Shown here: positions 1-8,436 of the stretch, piece after piece
Layout of the letters: each line of letters starts with the position of its first letter
Position numbering within the stretch: the stretch's first letter is position 1
Assembly: GCA_964526295.1 (NCBI GenBank)
Contig: CAZGKW010000022.1
Span: 12,376 to 76,375 of the forward strand
Origin: CAZGKW01 sp964526295
GTDB lineage: Bacteria; Planctomycetota; Phycisphaerae; FEN-1346
Length of the DNA stretch: 64,000 nt
Direction of reading: 5' to 3'
The notes under the pieces: model-generated
Database searches by the model: none
What the model was told of the DNA's origin: nothing
Seen by the model: only the letters and a program-made list of their open reading frames with translations
Position numbers and translations under genes: made by a program

Positions 1-1563
1 CTCCTCTCGCTTTCCGATCCCGGGCTCCGGCCGCACGCCTCGAAGGCGCTGCGTTCCGTGCGAGAGGGGGCCTTGGCCGCCCTGGTGGCGGTCGGCGACC
101 CGGCCGTCGAGCCGGTGCTGGACTGGGCCGGCGGCGAAGAAGACGGCGGACCGGCCAGGCGGCGGCTCGCCGGCGCGATCTTGCGCCGCATCGACACGCC
201 GGCGGTCGTCGCAGCGATCACTAGACATGTATTCGACAAGGACACAGGCCCGGACGACGAGGAACTGGCTTGGGGAGCGAGCGTCCTGGCGGGTATCGGG
301 AGCGATGAGGCTGAGGAGGTGCGAGGCCGGATCACCCGTCTCGTCGGACAGAGGCATGCCGCGGCGTCGGAAGCCCGCCTCGACGCCCAGGTCGAGGCGC
401 TTCGGCTGACGGCCGGCCGATCCCGTCCGCCGGAAGATCCCAGCGACGCCGTCCTCGGGCTCGTCCTCGCCGGCGCCCTGCCGGGCGGCAAGCCCCTGAC
501 GGTCCACCTGGACGTCCGCGACGGCCGAGTCGAGGGGGCCTTCGGGACGGCCCTGACGTTCAACCTGGCGCCGCACGACGTGGACGCCTCCGGCCTCGCA
601 GTCGCCGACGGCCGGGCCGACGGCACGCTCGATGTGACGATCCAACCCGACCCGTACGTGCCCCGAGACGGTCGGCCCATCGCGTGCGTCTACGAGATTC
701 AGGCCGGCGTCAAAGCCGGTGCCGCCAAAGGCTCCTTCAGCGGCGGATGCGGCGGCCGCCCGGTAAGCGGCGAGGTGCGCGGCCTCGCGCAGGCGCGGCC
801 CGCCAAGCCCGACCCGGCTTGGTTCCACCTGCTTCTTGAAGACGGCATGACGGGGCCGCAGTTCTCCTACCACCACCGGGCGTACGTCAGCTTCACGCTC
901 CACGGCGATACGACGTTCGACGGGCGAATCACGGAGTTCGACCAGCGGATCCCCATCCAGACGTCGCTGGCGTGGAACGGGCTCGTCGAGGACGTGAAGG
1001 TCCGGTTTACGGGCGACCGCCTGACGGGGTCGGTCCACGCGGTGGTCACCTCGTCCCGCGACGGACGCGTCAAGCTCGGCCGTCACACGTTCCCGCTCGA
1101 GGGGCTGGTGATCGGGCGGTTCACCGCCGGGCGCTTCAAAACCGTCATCGAGGGCACGTTCATCAAGGCGGGGCGGTTCGTCGGCGAAGTCCGACCGGCC
1201 GACGCCGCGGCCACCGACTTCGGAAATCGTCAGCTCCTGCTGGAGCTGGAGGACGGACTGGGGAACGGGAGGGCCCTGCGGTTCGCGATGACGCGGCGAG
1301 GGGGGAGGTTCCACCCTTTCTTCTTGCTCGTCGACGGCGTTCCGGCTGACGTGGACGTGTCGGGTCTCGGTCTCCGCGGCCGGACGGTCTCGGGCACGCT
1401 TCGCATCGCCTTGCCGACGCGCGACGGGGGTCGCACCCGCTGCGTGTACGAGCTGGAGGCGGACGTGAGGCACTCGCGGATCACGGGCGGCTACGAAGGC
1501 AAGCACGGCGAGCAGGCCGTCGGCGGTTCAATCACAGGCCGTTTCGGCCGTTTGCCCGAATGA
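1..1563 (+). CDS. HEAT-repeat protein with repeated beta domains, 5' partial
   Basis: The frame is open from base 1, so the start lies to the left of the window. An internal GTG at 58 is unlikely to be the true start because HEAT-like sequence (LSDPGLRPHASKALRSVREG) is read upstream of it. The first 120 or so visible residues are helical HEAT-type repeats. The rest is beta-rich and carries at least two related modules with the pattern DVDxSGL...GTL.V.I...CVYE(I/L)(Q/E)A.V....G...G, near residues 150-260 and 400-500, which suggests internal duplication. No catalytic motif is seen. The convergent neighbour at 1653-4976 has HEAT repeats and a similar beta segment, so both may act on the same envelope process (inference). 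Function unknown. Confidence 0.75.
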   Translation, partial: LLSLSDPGLRPHASKALRSVREGALAALVAVGDPAVEPVLDWAGGEEDGGPARRRLAGAILRRIDTPAVVAAITRHVFDKDTGPDDEELAWGASVLAGIGSDEAEEVRGRITRLVGQRHAAASEARLDAQVEALRLTAGRSRPPEDPSDAVLGLVLAGALPGGKPLTVHLDVRDGRVEGAFGTALTFNLAPHDVDASGLAVADGRADGTLDVTIQPDPYVPRDGRPIACVYEIQAGVKAGAAKGSFSGGCGGRPVSGEVRGLAQARPAKPDPAWFHLLLEDGMTGPQFSYHHRAYVSFTLHGDTTFDGRITEFDQRIPIQTSLAWNGLVEDVKVRFTGDRLTGSVHAVVTSSRDGRVKLGRHTFPLEGLVIGRFTAGRFKTVIEGTFIKAGRFVGEVRPADAAATDFGNRQLLLELEDGLGNGRALRFAMTRRGGRFHPFFLLVDGVPADVDVSGLGLRGRTVSGTLRIALPTRDGGRTRCVYELEADVRHSRITGGYEGKHGEQAVGGSITGRFGRLPE

Positions 1564-1652
1564 GCCTCGCGGTGCCTGATAGGCCGCCACGGCGCTCGAT
1601 CTTTGACCGGCGCCTGGTTGCCCCACGGCAGCGCGCCTGCGCGCACGGACCG

Positions 1653-4600
1653 TTAGATGCCCGACTTGACGTCGAGCGGATAGTTGACCAGCAGGGCCAC
1701 GAGGTCGAGGCACGAGAGCCGCCGCCACGTCCGCTTGCGAGCGGGGACGTCCGACTCGTCGAGCGGATAACGCCGGTCGAACTCGGCGGCGATTTCGGGG
1801 CGAAGCGACTCCGGCGCCAGGCCCATGGCGAAGATCAGGTACCGCGGGCCCAGGGCGCCCGACCGGATCGCCTCGGGCCGGACCGCCGGGACGAACGGCG
1901 TGTCGGGGACGAGCGGCTCGCCCGTGGCCCGCCAGCACGCCGAGACGAACCCCAGGCCGTCTCCGTTCGCCCGGACCTCGCCCGACGACACGGCCCGCTC
2001 GAGTTGTTGGCGCGCGGACGTCCGGTAACCCCGGCGGCACATCTCGAAAACGAGGCGGACGTCCTGCCGCTCGCCGGTCTCATCGTGCCGGCGGCGGGCG
2101 TCTCGGAAGCGGTCCATGGCCCACTCGTAGCGGATGGCCTCGGCCCTGGCGAGGAAGGCGTCGCCCTCCCCCGGCGCGGGGCACGCCACCGTCCCCCGGA
2201 CCTCCACCATTACCGGGTGCAGGCCGGGCCCCAGGACCACGGCCGTCCCGTCGGGGACTTCGCGGCCGCTGATCCAGATCCGCGACCAGCGGGCGACCAT
2301 CGGGTGGCGGCGGCGGGCGATGAAGCCCCCGGCGCGGTCCAGGGCGAGCACCGAGTAGAGGTAGGTCCGCGACGCCGCGTCGGCCGCCGGGAAGCTCAGG
2401 TACTCGGTGCGGACGGCCGTGCCGCCGATCTGGCCGACCGCCGTCTCCGGCAGGGGCTCGAAGGGGAAGCTCGCCCCGTTCCAGTCGACGGTCGTGCCAA
2501 CCTCGGGCCGGGCGCGGGCCGGTCCGCCGAGTGCGGCCAGCGGGTCCGCTTCCTCCGGTCCCTGTGCCGCGGCCTCGAACGGGCCGGCCGCCAGCCAGTC
2601 GCGGACCATCTCGCCCTGACGAAGTGGATTGACGGGGACGCCCACCCCCGGCTTGAACCCATCGGGCGGCCCGATCGTCATCACCGGCGGCGGCTCGGCG
2701 GGCGGCCCCATCTCGAACGGTCCCTGGTCGCGGAGGACCGCCAGGGCCATCAGGCCCGGCACGGCGAAGACGCCTCGGTTGACGGCAAAGATGCCGCGAG
2801 GGCCGACGTCCGGGCCGAACCGGTCGTAGAACGACGCCAGGAGGTCCCCGATCGTGTCCCGCTCGTCGGCCCCCAGGTGGCCGTAGCCCAGGTCGTAGGC
2901 GATGGGGAAAAGGAACACGGGGCCGGGGAACCGCTCGCCGTGTTCGCCGCCGTACGGGGGCGTGGTGGTCCGCTCCATCATGAGGGCCGCTGCTCGCCGG
3001 CCGTGGGGGGCATCGTCGAAGACCGTCGCCAGGAAACCGTGCCCGATGGCCGCGTCCATGCCGGGCTGCCACGTCGTCACCCAGTTGACCCGCTCGCGAT
3101 AGAGCGTTTTGTGAGCGGCCAGGCGGCGCCGCAGTTCCGAGACGACGCGCCGGCCGAGTGCCGTCCGGGTCCGCTCGCGGATGCGGGGGACGTCCCGGCG
3201 GCGGAAAAGCAGCCGCGGGTGCTCGCCGACCTCGAAGCCGATTCCGTCTCGTTTGGGCCAGGGGCGCCGATAGACGACCACACGGACTTCGCCGCCGACA
3301 TCCTGGAAGTTGAATTGGCCCGCGTATCGGCCGGCCCAGGCGGCGCCGCCTTTCTTCAGCTCGACCGAGTACGTCCCGACGCCGCCCTTGACGAAAAGGT
3401 CGTCGTGGACAATCATCGTGATGTCTAGGGCTAGCGATTCGGCATCCGCCTCGTGGTGCGTGAGCCGGCCGTCGTGGCTTCGCTTGTTGAACCGCGGGCT
3501 GTAGCCGAAGAGGCGGTCGCTCCACGACCCGCCGCGCCGCTCCAGCTCGACCTCCAGGTCGTGCCGGCCCGAGCCGCGAAGGAGTGCCCCTTCGAGTGTG
3601 AGCCGGACGACGCCGTCGTCGGGAATCGCCTCGGCCCCCGGGTTGGCGGGCGTGAAGAAGACGGGCTCGGCGACAAGGGCTTCCGTGTCGGGCGGGCCGG
3701 CCGGCTCGGCCAGCAGCCCGGCGTCGGGCGCGGGCGGCGGAAGGTCAGCGCCCGACTTCGCAGCGATCTTTCGCCGGGCCTCGGACACGTGCTCGTCCAT
3801 GCCGTCGATGCCCTGGGCGAGGGCCCGGTCGAGGGCGGCCGAGGCGGCCGGATCGCCGATCTCCCCGAGCGCGTCGACCCACCGCTGAAGCTCCTGTGCA
3901 TCCGGAAAGAGCTTCCACCGAAGAAGCGCCTCCGAGATGGGCCGTGCCGCAGGCCGCCCGATGCGAATGCAGGCCGCGGCGGCGGCTTTCTCGGCCCGAG
4001 GCTCGCATTCCCCGTCGATCGTCTCCTCGACGAGCGGCGCCACCGCCGGCTCGCCGATCGAGACGAGGGCCTCGACGACGGCCGCCTCGAGCGCTTCCAC
4101 GCCCGGCCCGGGTCGTCGGCCCAGGTCCTCCAGGAGCCGGAGGAGCGTGGGCACGGACTCGGCGGCCCCGCCCCGACCGAGCAGTCGGGCGGCGTCGAGG
4201 CGGGCCGCGAGGCTGGCCGTCTCCGCCAGCGCCGCTGCCAGGTGCGGCGCCATCCGCGTCTTGGCCTGGGCGTAGGCCTCGGCGGCGGCCGAGCGGACCA
4301 CGGCGTCCGGGTCGCCCAGGCTGGAGGCCAGGGCCCGAATCGCCGCCTCGCCCGGCACGGCGGACAGGGCCTGAACGACGCGTCGGCGGACGTCTGCCGA
4401 CTCGTCGTCGAGGGCCTCCAGGAGCGTCGCGACCGCCCGGTCCCGGTGGGCCTCGTCCTCGGCCAGGGCCGCCAGGACATTGACCGCCTCGGCCCGGACG
4501 CTGGCATCGTCGGTGCCGAGGATGTCGCGAAGCCCTTCGTCGGCCTCGGGGCCGTAGAGCTTGCCGAAGGCGCGGGCCGTCTCAACGCGGACGCGAGGAT

Positions 4601-4976
4601 CGTCGTCGAAGGCCCGGACGCGGAGGGCCTGCATCGCGCCGGGATCGCCGACCTCGCCGAGGGCCCGGACGGCGGCCAGGCGGACCTGCGGGTCGGGGTC
4701 CTGGGTGAACTTGCGGAGCATGGGCACGGCCTCGACGGTCCGCGTTCGGCCGAGACGGCGGATCTCGTCGAGTCGCGTGCGGGCGTCCATCAGGCGAGCC
4801 ACAGACGAGCCGTCGAGGAGCGGCTCGCCGGGTCCCGGCGCGACGGTGTCGTCCGGGCCCGTCTCATCCTGCCAGCCGCTGCCGAGGACCATCAACAGCG
4901 CGCCCGCCGCCGCCAGGCCGATCAGGGCCATCACGATGAACGGCCACCGCGGCACACCGTGGCTGTCGAGTTCCAT
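1653..4976 (-). CDS. Membrane-anchored HEAT-repeat / heparinase-like (alpha/alpha) protein
   Basis: This 1107-residue protein has a short cytosolic N-terminus and one membrane helix (about residues 11-31), then a long HEAT array (about 60-400, e.g. DPDPQVRLAAVRALGEVGDP). A beta segment (about 430-575) ends in a GxYxGxFNFQDVGGEV pattern. The C-terminal half begins HPRLLFRRRDVPRIRER, the usual opening of heparinase II/III and alginate-lyase type toroid domains, and continues with helical sequence. The orientation suggests the bulk is outside the cytoplasmic membrane. The start is the ATG at 4976 preceded by AGAGAGGG. It probably binds or processes a polysaccharide, but no catalytic residue could be assigned. 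It converges on the HEAT gene ending at 1563. Confidence 0.8.
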   Translation of the reverse strand: MELDSHGVPRWPFIVMALIGLAAAGALLMVLGSGWQDETGPDDTVAPGPGEPLLDGSSVARLMDARTRLDEIRRLGRTRTVEAVPMLRKFTQDPDPQVRLAAVRALGEVGDPGAMQALRVRAFDDDPRVRVETARAFGKLYGPEADEGLRDILGTDDASVRAEAVNVLAALAEDEAHRDRAVATLLEALDDESADVRRRVVQALSAVPGEAAIRALASSLGDPDAVVRSAAAEAYAQAKTRMAPHLAAALAETASLAARLDAARLLGRGGAAESVPTLLRLLEDLGRRPGPGVEALEAAVVEALVSIGEPAVAPLVEETIDGECEPRAEKAAAAACIRIGRPAARPISEALLRWKLFPDAQELQRWVDALGEIGDPAASAALDRALAQGIDGMDEHVSEARRKIAAKSGADLPPPAPDAGLLAEPAGPPDTEALVAEPVFFTPANPGAEAIPDDGVVRLTLEGALLRGSGRHDLEVELERRGGSWSDRLFGYSPRFNKRSHDGRLTHHEADAESLALDITMIVHDDLFVKGGVGTYSVELKKGGAAWAGRYAGQFNFQDVGGEVRVVVYRRPWPKRDGIGFEVGEHPRLLFRRRDVPRIRERTRTALGRRVVSELRRRLAAHKTLYRERVNWVTTWQPGMDAAIGHGFLATVFDDAPHGRRAAALMMERTTTPPYGGEHGERFPGPVFLFPIAYDLGYGHLGADERDTIGDLLASFYDRFGPDVGPRGIFAVNRGVFAVPGLMALAVLRDQGPFEMGPPAEPPPVMTIGPPDGFKPGVGVPVNPLRQGEMVRDWLAAGPFEAAAQGPEEADPLAALGGPARARPEVGTTVDWNGASFPFEPLPETAVGQIGGTAVRTEYLSFPAADAASRTYLYSVLALDRAGGFIARRRHPMVARWSRIWISGREVPDGTAVVLGPGLHPVMVEVRGTVACPAPGEGDAFLARAEAIRYEWAMDRFRDARRRHDETGERQDVRLVFEMCRRGYRTSARQQLERAVSSGEVRANGDGLGFVSACWRATGEPLVPDTPFVPAVRPEAIRSGALGPRYLIFAMGLAPESLRPEIAAEFDRRYPLDESDVPARKRTWRRLSCLDLVALLVNYPLDVKSGI

Positions 4977-5149
4977 AGGCCCTCTCTGGGCGTCGGCGCC
5001 TCAGCGGCCGGGCCCTGCGCCTGTTCACGCCGGGCGAAGCACCCGCCGGTGACCACGCCGGGGATGCAGGCCCGACCTGTTAAGCCCGGATGAGGGCGGG
5101 AGGCGTCGCGGAAACGCCGGCGGATCGGGTCCTTGGAATGAGGCCCATG

Positions 5150-6727
5150 TCAGGCCTGCGGCATGGCGGCCAGCTCGGCGGCGGTCGGGTGGGCCGGCCA
5201 GGTGGGGATGCCCGTCGCCGACGCCGCCTGCTCCCGGTACCACACCTTGAACGGGTTCGCCTTCGGGACGGGGGCGTCCTCGTTGACGAGGGCCGGCAGG
5301 ACCTCCGACCACCACCGGTCGTACGCCTTGCGCATGGCGGCGACGACGCCCGGGTGCTGGTCGACGACGTTCGTCGTCTCGCCGGGGTCGGCGGCGATGT
5401 CGTAGAGCTCCTCGTTGTTGACGAGGCGGAACCGCTGGGACCGGACGGCGCAGGCGGCGTACTTCGACTGGGCCGCCTTGCCCCTGCCCCATCGGCCGCG
5501 GTGGACGAACAGGTACCGGTCGGGCCAGTCGGCCTCCGCGTCGCAAAGCAGCGGAACGAGGCTTCGGCCGTCGAGCTTCACGCCCTCGGGACGCTTGGCG
5601 CCGCAAAGCTCGGCGAGCGTCGGCAGGAGGTCGACGTGGGCCGCGAGGCCGCCGCAGTCCACGCCTTCCGGCAGCCGGCCTTTCCAGTGGACGAAGCACG
5701 GGACCCGGGTGCCGCCCTCGTAAACGGTGCCCTTCTTTCCCCGCATGCCGGCGTTGTAGAGTCCGCGCGGCGCCTGGCGATCGTCGCCGCCCCTGCCCCT
5801 TCGCCTGCCTCCGCGCGGGTCGGCCCGGCTGCTGCCGTTATCGGTCATGAAGATGACGATGGTGTTCTCCAGGGGCCCCCACTGCTCGAGGGCGGCCACC
5901 AGGTAGCCCATGTTGTCATCGATGTTCGTGATCATGCCGTAGAAGCGGGCGTCGGCGTCGGCGAGGCCGGCCTCGCGGTACGGCTCGACGTACGATTCGG
6001 GGCACTGGAGGGGCGAGTGGGGGGCGTTCGGCGCGATGTAGGCGAAGAACGGCCGGTCGCGCCGGGCCCGGATCCACCGGAGGGCCTGGGCGAAGAAGAC
6101 GTCCGTGCAGTAGCCCGACGTCTTGACGAACGTCCCGCCCGCGCGGATGACCGGGTCGAAGTAGGAGTTGCCCGGTGCGTCGCCGCAGCTTCCGGGGAAG
6201 GTCTGGCCGATGCCGCCCGCCCCGTGGATGAAGACCTCGTCGAAGCCGCGGTTCTCGGGCTGGTACGGTTCCTGGTCGCCGAGGTGCCACTTGCCGAAGA
6301 TGCCGGTCGTGTAGCCGGCGGCCCGGAGGACCTCGGCGAGGGTGACGGCGTCGAGGGACAGCCGCTCGCGCTCGTGGATGGTGTGGGTGACTCCGGAGCG
6401 GAACTCGTGCCGACCCGTCATCAGGCTGGCCCGCGCGGGGGCGCACGTCGGGCTGACGTGGAACGCCGTGAAGCGGACGCTCCGGGCGTGGAGGCGGTCG
6501 AGGTTCGGCGTCCGGATGAGGGGGTTGCCGTGGCAGGCCAGCTCGCCGTAGCCCTGGTCGTCGGTCATGACCAGGACGACGTTGGGCCGATCCGGTCCAC
6601 CGCGCGGTCTGGCGCCGGCACGCGCCGCCGCGGGGGCCCCCGGCGGGAAGTTTCCGGCGGCGAGAAGCGGAACGCACGCGCCGGCGGCTCGCAGGAAGTC
6701 GCGCCGGTCCAGGCCGCGTGTCTTCAT
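5150..6727 (-). CDS. Tat-exported arylsulfatase (formylglycine sulfatase)
   Basis: This 525-residue sulfatase has a twin-arginine signal (RRDFLRAAG, residues 8-16) followed by a hydrophobic stretch. The sulfatase signature TCAPARAS puts the formylglycine-precursor Cys at about residue 95 (C-x-P-x-R type, needing a maturase). Metal-binding N-terminal DDQGYGELACHGNP and the later MTDNGSS motif are present. It removes sulfate esters from polysaccharides or aryl sulfates outside the cytoplasm; the substrate is unknown. The start is chosen at 6727 because GAGGAAAAG precedes it and the Tat signal begins there, although the frame stays open further upstream. It is divergent from the sulfatase at 6905. 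Confidence 0.92.
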   Translation of the reverse strand: MKTRGLDRRDFLRAAGACVPLLAAGNFPPGAPAAARAGARPRGGPDRPNVVLVMTDDQGYGELACHGNPLIRTPNLDRLHARSVRFTAFHVSPTCAPARASLMTGRHEFRSGVTHTIHERERLSLDAVTLAEVLRAAGYTTGIFGKWHLGDQEPYQPENRGFDEVFIHGAGGIGQTFPGSCGDAPGNSYFDPVIRAGGTFVKTSGYCTDVFFAQALRWIRARRDRPFFAYIAPNAPHSPLQCPESYVEPYREAGLADADARFYGMITNIDDNMGYLVAALEQWGPLENTIVIFMTDNGSSRADPRGGRRRGRGGDDRQAPRGLYNAGMRGKKGTVYEGGTRVPCFVHWKGRLPEGVDCGGLAAHVDLLPTLAELCGAKRPEGVKLDGRSLVPLLCDAEADWPDRYLFVHRGRWGRGKAAQSKYAACAVRSQRFRLVNNEELYDIAADPGETTNVVDQHPGVVAAMRKAYDRWWSEVLPALVNEDAPVPKANPFKVWYREQAASATGIPTWPAHPTAAELAAMPQA

Positions 6728-6827
6728 GGTCTTTTCCTCGTTTCTGATGCGATGCCGCCGTATGATGGCACGAACCGGCCGACGACGCAACGGCGAATCC
6801 GGCCAAGGCGCCCGCCGGACGCTTCCG

Positions 6828-6856
6828 TTGCGGCCGGCACGGACCCCGCCTATGAT
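6828..6856 (+). promoter_or_regulatory. Probable sigma70-type promoter for the 6905 sulfatase
   Basis: A -35-like TTGCGG at 6828-6833 and a -10 TATGAT at 6851-6856 are 17 bp apart, about 48 bp before the ATG at 6905. It lies in the space between two divergent sulfatase genes. Confidence 0.45.
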
Positions 6857-6904
6857 CAGCCCTTTCCGCTCCCACGAACCCGACGCGTAAGGACGCACGC
6901 AACT

Positions 6905-8314
6905 ATGGCAAGTGCCCCCGCCGACCGGCCGAACGTTCTGTTCCTCTTCACGGACGACCAGCGCTTCGATACGCTGGGCGCCCTCGGCAACCCGCAGATC
7001 CACACGCCGAACCTCGACCGGCTCGTCGAGCGAGGGACGGCTTTCACCCGGGCCTACATCATGGGCGGCTCCAGCGGCGCCGTCTGCATGCCCAGCCGGG
7101 CCATGCTCCACACCGGCCGGACGCTGTACCACCTCGACCGCCAGGGCCAGGACGTCCCGGCCGAGCACGTCCTCCTGGGCGAGCACCTCCGCCGCGCCGG
7201 CTACGCAACGTTCGGCACAGGCAAGTGGCACAACGGCCCGGCGGCCTACGCCCGGAGCTTCTCCGCCGGCGCCGAAATCTTCTTCGGCGGCATGAACGAC
7301 CACTGGAACGTCCCGGCGTGCGACTTCGACCCGGCCGGCCGGTACCCCGAGCCGAAGCCCCTGCGAATGCGATGGGGTGAGCGGCGGTTCACCGCCGACG
7401 TCCGCTACGACCACATCGCGTCGGGGCAGCACTCCAGCGAGCTGTTCGCCGACGCGACCATTCGGCTCCTTGAATCGCAGGACAGCGACGCGCCGTTTTT
7501 CGCGTACGTCTCGTTCATGGCGCCGCACGACCCGCGGGAGATGCCGGCCGAATACCTGTCAATGTACGATCCGAACGAGCTCGATCTGGCCCCAAGCATG
7601 CTGCCGGAGCACCCGTTCGACAACGGGGAGTTGCGGATCCGCGACGAACTCCTGGCGGGCTTCCCCCGGACGGAGGAGCAGGTGCGGAGCCACCTGGCCG
7701 ACTACTACGCCATGATCACCCACACCGACGCCCAGATCGGCCGTATCCTGAACGCGCTGGACCGGACCGGCCGGGCCGACCGGACGCTCGTCGTCTTCTC
7801 CGGCGACAACGGGCTGGCCGTCGGCCGACACGGCCTGATGGGCAAGCAGAACCTCTACGAGCACTCGATCCACGTGCCGCTCGTCTTCGCCGGGCCGGGC
7901 GTGCCACGAGGCGAGCGCCGAGACGGCTTCTGCTACCTGCTCGACATCTACCCCACGCTCTGCGACTTCTTGGACCTGGAGAGGCCGGAGACGGTGGAGG
8001 GCCGGAGCCTCGTCCCGGCGATGTGCGACGCGGGAGGGCCCGTTCGCGACACGCTCCTCTTCGCGTACCGGCACTTCCAGCGGGCCGCCCGGGACGAGCG
8101 GCACAAGCTGATCGAGTACGTCGTCGACGGCGAGCGGAGGACGCAGCTTTTCGACCTGGAGACCGACCCCCACGAGACACACGACCTTTCTTCCGACCCG
8201 ACGATGGCGGCACACGTCGAGCGGCTTCGGGAGGAGGTCCGCCGGTGGCCCGACGAGCTGGACGACCGCCAGCCGGGCCAGGGAGAGGCGTTCTGGGCCG
8301 GTTTCGGCAGATAG
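6905..8314 (+). CDS. Sulfatase, no signal peptide
   Basis: This 469-residue sulfatase opens directly with PNVLFLFTDDQRFDTLGALG. It carries the C-M-P-S-R signature (Cys about residue 61) for conversion to formylglycine, plus the metal and substrate motifs FSGDNGLAVGRHG and KQNLYEHSIHVPL. No signal peptide or Tat motif is visible, so it is probably cytosolic, unlike its divergent neighbour. The start is the ATG at 6905 with AAGGA about 11 bases upstream; a longer open frame to the left is antisense to the other sulfatase and is ignored. It may desulfate imported oligosaccharides (inference from the pairing with an exported sulfatase and the ABC importer at 14.8-18.4 kb). Confidence 0.92.
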   Translation: MASAPADRPNVLFLFTDDQRFDTLGALGNPQIHTPNLDRLVERGTAFTRAYIMGGSSGAVCMPSRAMLHTGRTLYHLDRQGQDVPAEHVLLGEHLRRAGYATFGTGKWHNGPAAYARSFSAGAEIFFGGMNDHWNVPACDFDPAGRYPEPKPLRMRWGERRFTADVRYDHIASGQHSSELFADATIRLLESQDSDAPFFAYVSFMAPHDPREMPAEYLSMYDPNELDLAPSMLPEHPFDNGELRIRDELLAGFPRTEEQVRSHLADYYAMITHTDAQIGRILNALDRTGRADRTLVVFSGDNGLAVGRHGLMGKQNLYEHSIHVPLVFAGPGVPRGERRDGFCYLLDIYPTLCDFLDLERPETVEGRSLVPAMCDAGGPVRDTLLFAYRHFQRAARDERHKLIEYVVDGERRTQLFDLETDPHETHDLSSDPTMAAHVERLREEVRRWPDELDDRQPGQGEAFWAGFGR

Positions 8315-8339
8315 GGCCCAAAGGGCCGGCGATGCGGCC

Positions 8340-8368
8340 TTGCCCGACGCGAGGGTCCTGTGTATCCT
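8340..8368 (+). promoter_or_regulatory. Possible promoter for the GH3 pair
   Basis: TTGCCC at 8340-8345 and TATCCT at 8363-8368 are spaced by 17 bp, about 68 bp before the first GH3-family gene. It lies in the 122-bp gap after the sulfatase. The match is moderate. Confidence 0.4.
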
Positions 8369-8436
8369 CTCAGAGAGCAGTCTTCAGCCGCGGGCGGAGC
8401 CGTGTCACCCCCTCATGTCGCCGACGGGGAGGGACG

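Noticed and set aside
1560..3428. 622-codon open frame on the plus strand, and similar long frames opposite other genes
   Set aside because: It is antisense to the HEAT/heparinase-like gene, is Arg/Pro/Gly-rich and shows no domain. Long shadow frames are expected at this GC content.
5090..6904. Long N-terminal extension of the 6905 sulfatase
   Set aside because: The extension is antisense to the Tat sulfatase, while the ATG at 6905 begins directly at the sulfatase fold with a promoter and ribosome site before it.
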